From the NCBI RefSeq assembly GCF_964340395.1, contig NC_135553.1, positions 13,468,501-13,532,500 on the forward strand: DNA of 64,000 bases, in the 5' to 3' direction. Origin of the DNA: Glandiceps talaboti (taxonomy: Eukaryota; Hemichordata; Enteropneusta; Spengelidae). Numbering within the stretch: the stretch's first letter is position 1; the number at the start of each line of letters is the position of its first letter. The notes beneath the pieces are model-generated. The model saw only the letters and a list, made by a program, of their open reading frames with translations, had not been told where the DNA came from and made no database searches. The position numbers and the translations under genes were made by a program. Of this stretch, positions 15,791-42,530 are shown one piece after another.

Positions 15791-15930
15791 ATTCCACTCA
15801 TTTTAACATGCAATACTCTAATTATCAAATGGAAAAAAATTCCACTCATTTTAACATGCAATACTCTAATTATCAAATGGAAAAAAATACCACTCATTTT
15901 AACATGCAATACTCTAATTATCAAATGGGG
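15791..15930. repeat. 48-bp tandem repeat, about 2.9 copies
   Basis: ATTCCACTCATTTTAACATGCAATACTCTAATTATCAAATGG recurs at 15791, 15839 and 15887 almost unchanged, which suggests recent expansion. The open frame across it is a by-product of the period being divisible by three. Confidence 0.8.
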
Positions 15931-18436
15931 AAAAAAAACTTTGTACTTTTGACATCTGGCACTTTCTGGAAACAGATTTCCATCAGAATCGAGGACCTAA
16001 ATTGTTGAGTAATGTTTTGAAAATAATTCTTACCCACCTTTCGCATCGAAAAGTGGATTGATTCTCAGAGAGTTGAAATAGTTCTACTTTTATGCTTTCA
16101 ATTAATGACATGTCTTCAGGATCTCCTTAAGTTCTTTGCCTGCATTTATTTGACGACGACTTCTGCTACATGCAAGTCACATTCACGATAACATTTTAGC
16201 CCTCATTTTGTTTAATCTGTGACACTCATGCTTGTTTCTCTCACAAATGCCTGCGAAGTAGGAACTAGAATACGGTGTATTTTACACCAAAAAATCTTGA
16301 TCACAGAACACAGTGAAGCTACAAATATCATGATTCGGACCTTGTCCTACTAGGTAGGTGGTATCGAAAGTATAGGAAACTTAAAGAGATCATTTACTTA
16401 ACAAACAGCTCCTGTACTCAATACAAGTCAGGTTGCTGATGCTATGTCAGTAATGAGTCTGACACCGACAACATATAGGTACACACAGATGATTATTACA
16501 TATGACATTTACATGATTTTAAAACTACAGAAGCGAAAACAGGAGATTCTACTTAGTGCATGAAATTTTCTGTTTTGACATCCCAGTGTGTTGAGTACAG
16601 CCAGCTGTAGGCTAATTTACTTCAACCTAACTTCTTCTGAATCTAATGAACTTACCACAGATACAACTATATACTTGCCAAGCCATGCATGTGACAGGAT
16701 GCATTTTCTTCTCGACACAAAATGTCATAAACATGGAGCGGGCATTGTTGGTTCAAAGAAATGCATTTCTCATAATCCACATAATGATGAGTATAAACGC
16801 CATCGCTTCAGGCCAAAAGATCCCTGCTTTTTTTGTTACAGGCAAATTAAACCCTTATCCATGTACACTATATGATTTTCTAAGATACATTACAAAATGT
16901 TCAGCTTTATATTTTATAGTCATGTGTCTGTGTTGTCCGCATTGTTATTACACTTCAGATCACATAGCAAAAAGAAGAAACCTCCTTGAACGACAAGGAA
17001 TGTCTATAATATGGCACAGAATTGTAAAACTTGGTGGGAATCCCTTCAGGCAGTTGAGACCACATGTATCTAAAACCTGAGTGGAGACACTGAATCCTGA
17101 TCAATAGCTACATGTACCTTTGAGGTATGATGGTTTTTAAATGTCGAAGTCGCATGGTACTCCACTTCAGGTCGTGATGCTATACTGCAAGTGATTAAAC
17201 AGCTTTTTTCAAGTGGAATCATGCCCAGAAGGTTTCACTCCTTACGACAACAGATATATACCTTACACACAACATCTATTGCTGTTAAATAGAACATGTA
17301 GGTGGTGTTCAAAAGTACATTAACCATTACCTACCACATAGGTGGTGCACTGACATGTCAACATCCTCGCCCATCCTTAAAAGTTGTACATATAGTTTAC
17401 TGTACTTAGGAGATACCGGTAGTCTTCTACAGTTAGAGGATGCATGTATGGTTTCCTATCACACACTTGCCATGCATGCCCAGCGAAAGAAAAAGCGAAA
17501 GGAAAAGCATTTTGTGCAAGCGTACAGTCAAAATTGTATATTTCTTATCATGTTATTCAACCAAATTTTGTTCTTCACACCACACCTTAGAATTGATAGT
17601 GCAACATCTAAGATTAGAGGGTGGCAAGTTTTGCATTTAGACTACAGAAGGAGATGAACATTTTATTCATCATTAAAGGGATCTCACCTCCATTACCTGT
17701 CAGGCAGGGAGCCCCCTAGGGTCAGGACAGCAGAGGAAAGAAAGAAGAAAGCTAATTATAGTAATAATGTTAGTTTGAATATCAGTGGACAGTCAACGAA
17801 GTAAACAGATTCACAACACAGTTATTTGACAAAGATAGATAAATTTGACGTCGATGAACAATAAGAGAGGCTATAGTCACCACTTTGATCACAACACACG
17901 ACCAGTTACAGTTATAAAGTCACAAAGAAAGAGAGAGAGTATAGTTTGGAAACACTACAGATTACACCTAGATATCTATGCTCACTATACAATACTTGTC
18001 AACTGTAAGTAATGGGTATAAGATGAAATATAACCAAGATGACTCTTCTGTCCAAAGTACAGTCTACTCCACATCATTATCACTGACACAACGGTTGATT
18101 TTTTTTTCCATTTTCAAAATTCAACTACGAGAGGCTAGTCACTTGTTTATGAATTTGTAGTATTTGCATGTATTGGGTGTAACTGCAACACTGTTTTCTG
18201 AATGTGACAATCAATCAAAAGACACAACACTTACACTACCAGAAACATCTGGCATTTTTAAAGACAACCAACATAATGATGTTGAACAGACTATACTTTA
18301 GACAAAATAAAAAGTGATCTTGGTTGTGCTACACCTGTCCAGTGAAAGGTTTAATTTGACCTAATAAATGCACACTACTTTTTACAGTATGTGCAACACT
18401 CTATCAAAGCATGGAGATATGCAAAGTAAACACAAA

Positions 18437-18464
18437 GCAAACAAACAAACAAACAAACAAACAA
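18437..18464. repeat. (AAAC)n microsatellite
   Basis: Seven CAAA/AAAC units. Confidence 0.8.
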
Positions 18465-18672
18465 AAAATAACAGTTTTAAACTACTTTTTTATTGCATGT
18501 ATTCAGAAAAGCATGTTTTACTTAAAGAGACCTGAGTTAATTTCTCCTCTCTCTCTTCAAAAAGAAATAGCTATTTTGTCAGCAGATTGGATGAAACAAT
18601 CAATGAACTGCAAAAAAATTACAATTCTGAATAAAACTTGTGCAAATTGTCAATACCTTGTTTGGTAGAAGC

Positions 18673-18707
18673 ATAGACTTTGGAGAAAGTCTTTCTCCAA
18701 TGTCTAT
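18673..18707. repeat. Short near-perfect palindrome
   Basis: ATAGACTTTGGAGAAAG, one base, CTTTCTCCAATGTCTAT: a 17-base arm with a single mismatch. Confidence 0.6.
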
Positions 18708-19641
18708 AGTAGAAGAAATGACATATATATTGTACATATCCTGTATGTAGTCTAAACTGATTAATTTCACAGCTGACATAGAAAACAGACACTAAAACAG
18801 GCTACTCTGGGTGCCAATTTTACCTCCTTCATTTTCTAAAGTCACTACAAAAGGTTAAAAGCTTTTCATCTTTAGGTATTTTCCAAATGTGTGATATAAT
18901 GTTTTCTATAAATCTGAATAGCTGCAAAGGTTGATTTCAAAACTGAAGACAATGAAATGATTACAAACTAATCTTACGTCCTTGTATAAAAACTTGAAAA
19001 AACATAATTAGATAGCTTCCCATATTTGGTATCCATGACCTCAGATGACACCAACTAGAGCCAATAAGACTCATTCTATCCATGATTACATTGACAAGTT
19101 TGTCCAATTTGCAACACTGGCTATGTTGACAATGTATGAACATGTGCAATCCATCGATGAAATGACGCCTTTATGTGCCAGGGGTTGTGGACAGGAGAGA
19201 ACAAGTCTAAACTACATGTTTCCTTCTATATGCAAAGATGCAAATACACTTGAGGATGAAGCTCCTGTAACTGTCACAAATATATAATACAGGGGAGGGG
19301 GACAGTCTGTCTTTGTGTACTGGGAACAACATAACTCAAACAATGCATGCTAAGGCCTCCAGGCGGTGAAGTTTATGAAGTGGTACTTGCCTTCACGTGG
19401 ATACCAGTCTTCAACATTGCTGATCTCAGAATCAGTGCCTGTGAAGGAACACAATCTGGTATCAAGTGGGGTTAAGATTCAAGGTTTGGGAGACAGGAAC
19501 ATTCAGTACACAATCAAAGGACAAGTCAAGTGGTATGAAGATACAAGCAAATGCAATGATAATGATATCCAATGAATGATATTCATAAATAACTAGAACA
19601 TATTATGTTTGTAATCTCTCCATTGCCGACAGAACGTGTAA

Positions 19642-19644
<3 letters not shown>

Positions 19645-19720
<76 letters not shown>
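19645..19720. repeat. (GA)n microsatellite
   Basis: About 38 uninterrupted GA units, a purine/pyrimidine mirror tract. Confidence 0.95.
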
Positions 19721-19722
<2 letters not shown>

Positions 19723-20357
19723 TACACAGAACTGTGACTGACCTACATTGCACTACACTCAGCAAAACTAATGATCATATAAAAATGTGAAAGCAAAAGA
19801 TTGATTGAAGCTATTTAGTCCTCAATTCTTAGGCAATCATACTTTGTTGATATATGCACTTCAAAACCGATAATGAACTTTGTCGTTTTTGGAAATTGCA
19901 AAGAAAATTAGCTAAATTTCATCATCTATTCCTGTTACAAAAAAAAAGACAAATTGTCTTCTACATGTATTTCTTATGGCACTGACCAAAAACTAAGATG
20001 CTCCCCTTTTGAACTGTGACCTACATGTACTTATTAACCTAAACTGTGGCTGATTTTGACATTTCATCATTTTTCACAAGTGCTGGTTGTGGAATCACCT
20101 GAAGAAGATATTATGCAATCATCCATACTGTTCTTTTGAAAACGTTACTAGTTGGGCATAACAAACTATCATGTTTCAACTGTAAGGAGAAGTAGGTCAT
20201 GTCCCTCGGCGTATGACATGTTATTTACACTAAACAATATAGCTACTTAACTTTAATCTTTCAAATGCACCTTAGTACATGTACTGCATAATCAGATGAT
20301 AACTTCTTGTGGCACAACCGAGCTGATAACACATGGGAAATAGGTGTCATGACCTAC

Positions 20358-35744
<15,387 letters not shown>

Positions 35745-36150
35745 GTTTTTATTTTCGGGATCTCTCTCTGTCTACAAAATGGCTGACGGAAGTTATCGTT
35801 TATAACGCATGTCCTGATTGGCTGATGTTTTACGGCTTTCAAGTGAAGAATATCTGTACTTTTTATCTTTTCGTTGAAGAAATTATTAATTTTCTACGCA
35901 ATTTCAGACCTTCTTCGTTCATTATATAAAGTAGGTATTCGAAAGGGAAATTTTAAGATAGAAGTTCGACAGCCAATCGAAAAACGCGACACTTCAAATA
36001 TTAGGGCTGTCTGCAAAGTCTCGCACCGGCCGAGGCGTTACGCGTGATCCTAAACAGCTGTTAGACCGCGGGAAAACTGAACGTGTCTTCAAGATCGGCT
36101 CACCTGGTAGGCGATGGTGGGAAGATTGGTTTCCCATAACCAGAGTTGAG
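35745..36150. promoter_or_regulatory. Probable bidirectional promoter, GPS1 (-) / NUDT1-like copy 1 (+)
   Basis: Between the GPS1 start codon and a plausible plus-strand donor (GAG|GTAAAC, exon end 36150) lies a short stretch with more CpG than its surroundings (around 35.98-36.08 kb: ACGCG, ACCGGCC, TTACGCG, CCGCGG). It has CCAAT boxes on both strands (ATTGGCTGA near 35.82 kb, GCCAATCGA near 35.98 kb) and an ATGGCTGACGGAAGT block near 35.78 kb combining YY1-like and ETS-like sites. No transcript data are available, so start sites are inferred. Confidence 0.55.
36001..36150 (+). other. Candidate 5'UTR exon of NUDT1-like copy 1
   Basis: A CpG-richer segment ends AACCAGAGTTGAG|GTAAACAAATG, a usable 5' splice site that could join to the acceptor at 37423. 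The 5' boundary is a guess and there are no transcript data. Confidence 0.35.
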
Positions 36151-36290
36151 GTAAACAAATGTTTACTGACATGTGTTGTGTCAGACGTACACTTTCTTCG
36201 ATTTGTTGAACATTTTGAACTTCATGACCATGTACGTCAATCAGCTCTAATAAAGTCAGTAGTGGTTTTGATTAGCAAACTATTAATTAT

Positions 36291-36315
36291 GATTATTATT
36301 ATTATTATTATTATT
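36291..36315. repeat. (ATT)n microsatellite
   Basis: About eight ATT units in the presumed 5' intron of NUDT1-like copy 1. Confidence 0.8.
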
Positions 36316-36667
36316 CCTTTATTTCAGGTCACCAAGATGTCCCATAAAAAAAATTAAAAAACATACAAACACAAAGATAAATACAGAGATATTAATATTA
36401 AACTAGCAACTATCTTGTACTGTACGTGACAATCCTATAATTTCTCCAAGCGTTTGAACGAAAATATGCATCAGAGTCAATGCAGATTCGAATTAAAGTA
36501 TTGTGACTCTCTACAATATGTCTGTTAAATGTATACAGCAACTTTCGGTGGAGCGATGAAAAATTCAAAATATCACTGGTTACACAGATATTACTACATG
36601 TACTAATGCTGACTGCACCTCTTACGTCAAATACTAATCACATTGTGTTATTATTGTATGCCACAAA

Positions 36668-36840
36668 CTGCAATGATTGTAATTTGTAGCTCACTCGTTT
36701 TGACTTTGTGTTTTTTCTTCTGTTTTTGAGCTTTTTTCGTTCTGTCTTTTTACCGATTGTTTTTCGTTCGAACGGAAAAAGCTCAAAAACTGAAGGAAAA
36801 AACTCAAAATCAAAACTAACACTACAATCATTGCAGCTAT
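36668..36840. repeat. AT-rich foldback element
   Basis: GCAATGATTGTA ... GTTTTGA ... GTTTTTGAGCTTTTTTC pairs with GAAAAAGCTCAAAAAC ... TCAAAATCAAAAC ... ACAATCATTGC. The centre contains CGTTCGAACG. It lies in the 5' intron of NUDT1-like copy 1. Confidence 0.6.
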
Positions 36841-37446
36841 GACTATCTATGAGCAAAGTGATATATTGTCTCACAGCAAGTTTATTCTTTGTCACAACCA
36901 ACAATTGTTATTAAATTAAATAATATAGATTGTTGCCTTGCCCCACATACCATAGTCTAGTTCCTATACAGTATCGTTACGATTTACACCTACAAAAGTT
37001 AGAGACTACATTGGTATCCATACCACTAGTACCATAGATAAGTACTAGTTTTTTTCTCTGAGTGGCCATACCAGTCATACTTTTTATTTATTTCACTTGA
37101 TGTTTTTGGAAATTTATCATAGCCCAATAGCCCAGTCCATCATTATAATATAATCTAGATGTTATCCGTTTGATTTGAATCTGAAGACCTCACCACTCAG
37201 TGTCAAGATCTTCAGATTGATGATAATTAAAAAATATAGAGGCAACCAATCACCTCAGACTGCAATATTTTCCTGCAACTACCGGGTGTTAGTTAAAACT
37301 TGAATTCAAGTGGATTTTATCAATAATATCTCAGTCTGTACTTCCTCTGAGCATACTGTTTTACAATAAAAATGAAATATGTGACACTGTGTATTTACTT
37401 GTATGCTATACTCTTATCAACAGAACAATTGATCTCAGCACCAGCC

Positions 37447-37607
37447 ATGGCTGCCAATATATCAAAAAAGATTTTCACCCTGGTGTTTGTCAGAGAACAA
37501 AGCCGACTGTTACTAGGACTGAAGAAAAGAGGATTTGGGAAGGGAAAGTGGAATGGCTTTGGTGGTAAATTACAGGCCAATGAAACTATTGATCAAGCAG
37601 CTGTAAG
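37447..37607 (+). CDS. NUDT1: NUDT1-like copy 1, coding exon 1
   Basis: Encodes MAANISKKIFTLVF, then [20 protein letters not shown] and the first half of the Nudix box. It ends GTAAG|GTGAGT. The exon probably begins at 37424, after an acceptor TCTTATCAACAG, giving a short 5'UTR. The frame is also open upstream to ATG 37372. Confidence 0.9.
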
Positions 37608-40232
37608 GTGAGTGACACTCTGGATGGTAGCCTACCATCATCGTTGTTGTAAACCTAAGGCCTCTTTATGGCACTCTCTGAAATGTACCCACCAGTTGTG
37701 CAATGAAAGAAGCCAGACCTTCATATTTCGTTGTTTCAACAGAAATATGTGGTCTGGCTTGTGAGGATGACCACCTTAGCCTACCTGTAGTATTGAAGAA
37801 CTACAACACTATTTAAATTATCCTAACTGCCAGTGTGATATTTGGGAGAGCAAAAATTCAAAAAAATCAAAAAATGCAGTTAGTGTTATAGTATCAGTCC
37901 TTCAAGATGACAGTTGGGCTAAATGTACAGAGTAATTGAGGTCAGAGTTTAAAACCAGCTAATTCTTTGTATACTCAGAAACAGCCAGTAGACATATGCC
38001 ATATATATTACTCTCTTTGAAACCCTTTTTCAAAAAAATAATAAAATCACGAAAATTTGTTAATTTGTTTTTTGGTGTTTTTTTTTCATTTTTCTCTTTC
38101 TGAGATAACCATTGTGCCTTGACCAGTGTTTTTTGTTAAGTGACTTCCTTCACCATTCACTGAAATTCCCCATCAATGTTATGATAAAATATTGGATACT
38201 AAGTCAGTTTTACCATATTTCCCCCTTCCTGTTCAAGTGGCTATATTGATGCAAGAAAAGCCCTCTGTAAGTCTGTTTTATTGACCAAAACAAAATATTT
38301 TTTCTATCTTACTTTAAAACAGAGAATTGGAAGAAGAGTGTGGTATTGTTGCCAATAGACTTGACAAAGTAGCCTTGATAGATTTTGAATTTCAAAATGA
38401 TCCTGTCATCTTTGAAGTACATGTCTATAAGACAGATTCATATCATGGTAAAATAACAGAATCAGAAGGTAAACAGTATACAACTGCCGACATCAGACCA
38501 TGGACAAACAGAATCTGTTACAAATAGGAAAAGTAAACAAATGAATTGGATTAATAACACTTGGCACAGCATGTTGGAACTGCAATAAGAACAGATTTAT
38601 GGCCTCTTTATGTGTACATGAAATGCCAGAGGAACTGGAAATTTGTTTGTGAACATGAACCATTATGTAAAGTGGCCATAAAACTGTTCTTATGAAATAA
38701 TGGAATGTAATACAAGTCTCTGTACTTCCAACATGCTGTGCCAAGTGTTATTAATGCCATTCAGTTGTTCACTTTCCCTTTTTGTAACAGGTTCCATTCA
38801 TCCACGGTCTGATGTCAGCAGTTGTGAAACAAAATATTCATTTCCTTTCTTTTGATTTCATTTTTCTCAGTTGATCTTTTCTGTGATCAGTGTTGTAGGT
38901 GCCACTTTCCTGTAGTACATAGATAAGCCAGACTTAATATTAATTACATTCATCATGTGTTTAGGAAATGATTAGCAGGAGCAATGATAAATCTCTAAGG
39001 CCTAAAAAAAAAAATTATGTGGTTCCGATTACGCTCAGTTTTAGAATAGGTGGGGTAGGTAGATTTTTTATTGTAATTTTTAAAAAAAAAATTTCATATG
39101 TAAGTGTCTAGTTCAGTTAGTTCTGTTTTCCATTGTTTTCCATATGATCTCGGTGTTACTGTATTGGTTTCTTCTCTTCAGATGTACAGCCATTACAGAT
39201 TGGAAGAACAGTTGTTTATTGTCTTTTTAAGTTGATGTCAGTTTCCACATCCACCAGTTCTCATGAGACTTCACAGTTTTTGTGATTTTATTATTTTTTT
39301 CTTGAATACGTAAACAAATGTTTATGGTCGGCAGTGAAAAAATAGGTGGGGTCAGGTAATTGGAACCAAACAACTTCTTTTTTTTAGGCTTGATATGAGC
39401 AAGACTAAGACGATAGAACAGTTGACATAAGCTACTTTGTAACATTGAATTAAAGAAACAAAGACAGTTAACTGCAATTCAAATGTTATATATATAATTT
39501 AAAACGTGTACATAATACACTATATATTTTGATTCATGTGAGTACGTTGCTGTGAATTTCTGTATATTAATATGTGGGGAGACAGGTCCAGACTAGCTGC
39601 CTTGTGTACCCTCTAATGATAGCCAAATTTTGTTGTTGTGAGTCAAAATGAGAAAAAAAAATGGGATTTCTTGTGAGTCACCACATAGTAAGAGATATGG
39701 AATTGTTAGATTGGTTACATTATCAATAATTGACAGAATAAAGAAATAGTGAGTAATAGTACATAAAGCTGTGATGAATTTATAGAAATTTCTAATGAAG
39801 ACATTTGAAAATGTTTGTCTCATCAAGAATATGTGTCTGTAACACATAATTTATATTTAATGGTGGTTGCAAAGAATAGAGGCATATGTGTAATCTATAA
39901 ACAAGACTGTTTTGCATATTTGCATATCGATAACATCATTTGCATACCTAGGACATCTTTTTATTATGTATGACATTTGCATATATCTTTTCACTTCAGA
40001 GATGCTGCCCCAATGGTTTGATCTAGATGCTATTCCTTAGGAGAAGATGTGGCCAGATGATAGTATTTGGTTCCCAATCATGTTCCGAGGTGCCAAGTTT
40101 TACGGCTATTTCCTGTTTAAAGACTTCAAAACAATACTCGACTATAAGTTAAAAGAACTGTCAGAAATCCAAAGTTATTTCACAGAATTTAGAAACAGTA
40201 CTAATGGTGAAACAGTTACAGTGTCTCACTGA
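37447..40232 (+). CDS. NUDT1: NUDT1/MTH1-like oxidised purine NTP hydrolase, copy 1, with in-frame TAG in exon 3
   Basis: MTH1 hydrolyses 8-oxo-dGTP and 2-OH-dATP to monophosphates, cleansing the nucleotide pool. There are three exons: 37447-37607 (phase 2), 38323-38468 (phase 1) and 40000-40232. ATG 37447 is in an excellent context (CAGCCATGG). A complete Nudix box is present (GX5EX7REUXEEXGU: G-KLQAN-E, then RELEEECGI), with the KRGFG and WNGFGGK blocks holding the MTH1 substrate-pocket Phe and Asn. In exon 3 the IPFKDMWPDD segment of human MTH1 reads ATT CCT TAG GAG AAG ATG TGG CCA GAT GAT. A stop at 40038-40040 (codon 116) therefore replaces an aromatic residue, yet the frame after it stays intact and conserved to TGA 40230-40232 (179 codon positions; human has 156). 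Truncation would remove the MWPDD substrate-recognition Trp and Asp residues. This could be a young pseudogene, an allele, a sequencing error or recoding. Confidence 0.85.
38323..38468 (+). CDS. NUDT1: NUDT1-like copy 1, coding exon 2
   Basis: Follows CTTACTTTAAAACAG and ends GAAG|GTAAAC. It encodes the catalytic RELEEECGI half of the Nudix box and [17 protein letters not shown], corresponding to VHVFCTDSIQGTPVESD in human MTH1. A large foldback begins a few bases after its donor. Confidence 0.9.
38470..38838. mobile_element. Long foldback (palindromic) element in intron 2 of NUDT1-like copy 1
   Basis: The left arm from about 38474 (ACAACTGCCGACATCAGACC ... ATTAATAACACTTGGCACAGCATGTTGGAA) is the near-perfect reverse complement of the right arm ending at about 38833. 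Pairing continues inward (AAGAACAG-TTTATGGCC) with a roughly 32-nt insertion in the right arm. Arm length is about 150 bases around a short loop. Probably a MITE. It begins within about 5 bases of the exon-2 donor. Confidence 0.75.
38996..39388. mobile_element. TIR-bearing MITE copy A, in intron 2 of NUDT1-like copy 1
   Basis: Begins GGCCTAAAAAAAAAAATTATGTGGTTCCGATTAC and ends GGTAATTGGAACCAAACAACTTCTTTTTTTAGGC, a terminal inverted repeat of about 30 bases. The interior matches the copy at about 50.0 kb throughout. Confidence 0.75.
40000..40232 (+). CDS. NUDT1: NUDT1-like copy 1, coding exon 3, interrupted by TAG
   Basis: Follows CTTTTCACTTCAG. It reads EMLPQWFDLDAIP, stop (40038-40040), EKMWPDDSIWFP, FYGYFLFKDF and ILDYKLKEL, then TGA. 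Both sides of the TAG align with MTH1, so the stop is a point change, not a wrong splice site or frameshift. Confidence 0.85.
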
Positions 40233-40514
40233 GTTAGAAGACATCATAGTATTTTGTTGTATCAGCTGTAAAAATGTTGTTATATGATAATTAAGAAAAA
40301 CTTTGATAAATATGCAAAGTAAATGTGTATTGAGCTCAAAGGTATTCTGATTGTCGTAGTAATTGAGTTAAAGTAGTCATAAGGATGAGGATTAGGTATT
40401 TATGTTGGATTTTTAATTTATAACACAATTTTATTATGGCTTCCTATTTGAAAAATCAATGTGAAACAACATATGCCAAGTCCTTGTTTGTCACTCAATA
40501 CATTGCAAAAGATT

Positions 40515-40520
40515 AATAAA
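40515..40520 (+). terminator. Candidate polyadenylation signal of NUDT1-like copy 1
   Basis: AATAAA lies about 280 bases downstream of the TGA. It is the first canonical hexamer after the gene that I noticed. Confidence 0.35.
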
Positions 40521-42530
40521 TGCCTCAAATATTTGTTATTGTACATACAGTAATTAAAAACAAATTTTTTAAAACTTTTTTGCAGTGTATAAAGTTACAA
40601 ACACAGGCTTTGTTTATGGTTTTCACATTGATTTTTCAAGTAGGATACCATGGTAAAATTGTTTTATAAATGAAAAATCTAAAATAAGTATCCAATCCTG
40701 ATCTGTGTGGCCACTTTAACATGCTGATTAGAATTCGCTCATTATCTGCTGTTATATAAAATATCTACCCTTCTTTTACAGGGTAACATCGTAAACCACA
40801 GGCCTCTGTGCGTCACTGTCCAAAATGTACCCTATGTGCTCTGGCTTGCTAGAACATCTTACAGGGCACACAAGAAATAAACAACTCACTATAGACACTT
40901 ACGTACGTAGATTGCTAACTAATATTAGGACTATATAGTATAGACACCATTTAAGAGCACATTGGTAGTGGGGGCTATGTCTTCATACTTAGAAGACTTG
41001 TTCTTCTGGATTGTAACTCATGATAGGTAAGAGTCTTCCTGGAACAGAGTAAAAGCAACTGGGAAATTTTAAGATTTTTATTTCTGAGGCATACAGTACG
41101 TTGAGGTAACAAACGCCTGGCCTGGAAAGTCACACAACAAATCTTATAGACCACCAGAGAAAAGACAAAGGAACAATTAAACAAATAGTAACTGTATTGT
41201 CGAATATTTTCCCCATAAATATGTGTTTACACAAATTATGTATATTTTGTTTATTTTTTAAGAGTACCCTACTTTGCAGACTAAATGTATGCAGATTGTT
41301 GTTGTTACACATTTTTATCAAAATTTTAGAATTCAAAGTTATAATAAAGACTAATTTCTCTTAAAAATGTACTTTCCTTAATCTGTTTTTCATTTCACTG
41401 GTAGTGAATCAAAAATATATCCAGTCAGTCGTCAGAAAAATGTGTAATTGAAGAACATGGAAGAATAAAGATTGAGTGAAAGCAGTGTACTTGAATGAAG
41501 GGGGGGGGGGAATCAGATTGCTACAGTCATGTTAGGAATATAAAGGTAGCTAGCCTTATATATATTTCTTGAATCAGACCAAAATAGAAGAAATATTGCT
41601 AACTCTGACCAGATCTGAAAAAGTGTCATGGCATTGCTAGTAACTTGTATTGGTAACAACACGTGACAAATTTGAAATATATCATTTATTACTGAAATTC
41701 ATAACCTTTAAGTTGAAAATTCCGGTCATAATTGATCCGCTTATGTAAACTCACTACCTGGCCAAAGTGGGCACTAACATTTCGGTTGGAAAGCTCGTAA
41801 TCTTTGGGGTGTTTTACTTTGAAAAAAGAAAAGTACTTATCGTTGTGGTGATAGGGGGCGCTATATACACTGACACACGTGGATCGTGCGTGGATGAGCC
41901 TGAGGGATCGGGAGGACAACACCCGGGACAACACTGCACTGACGCTAGAACGATCACATGGATTGAGTCCGGGATTGATGACACGAGAAGTCTTTCAAAA
42001 ATTTAGACACCAGTCACTCTCATAGCTAGCTGAGGCAAGTTTACCATGTATCTATCTATAACAATAATCTGTAGGTGATCTCATATTGCTATTTACACGA
42101 TTCAGCGGGTGAAGCACGGTTCATCCCTGGGGTTCATCCTGGATGATGATGATGATGATGGGGGGGGGGGGGGGTAATCCAGTCAATCCAGCGGAAATTT
42201 AGGCTGAACCATGGCATAATTGCAACAGAAATAATTTTAATTTTTAGCGTGTCTTGCTCAGAATTTTATGCTGAATAACATATCAAAAGTCTAGAAAAAT
42301 TTAAGTGGTGGAACATGGTGACTAATGACGTTTCTTTATAATTAGCGTAATTAGTGAAAAAAATAACATTCATGAAGTATCATTTGTTCAAAAACCAATG
42401 CAAGTAACATGTCTATAGGTAGGTCTGAAGGTCATGAATTACTTTTGATTCACTATATGATGGTACAAATATTCCTATTGAATTCAAACAGACTTAATGT
42501 GTGTAATGTAATCACTTTAGTTAAGGTTAC

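Larger units (their letters stand above)
1..20357. other. Gene-poor spacer or 3' intron of GPS1
   Basis: I see no convincing protein-coding gene on either strand. Open frames are short, start without flanking splice logic, and mostly overlap simple repeats. If the terminal exon of GPS1 is near, it should lie here on the minus strand, but searching by eye for the expected MLRAAVLRNQIHVK-like coding pattern failed. Recognisable contents are microsatellites, short tandem duplications (about 5.85, 10.88 and 15.79 kb) and hairpins (6.36 and 18.67 kb). Confidence 0.6.

Noticed and set aside
15808..16008. Frame with three near-identical peptide repeats
   Set aside because: The 48-bp tandem repeat is divisible by three, so the repeat itself keeps the frame open. 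No other evidence of a gene.
16588..17080. 144-codon and overlapping 95-codon plus-strand frames
   Set aside because: Two frames overlap over the same bases, neither has family motifs or splice logic, and the composition looks like random AT-rich translation.
41689..41934. 80-codon minus-strand frame with an Arg/Ser-rich, mitochondrial-presequence-like start
   Set aside because: It begins at GTG with no ATG before the upstream stop. The opposite strand is equally open and I recognise no family.
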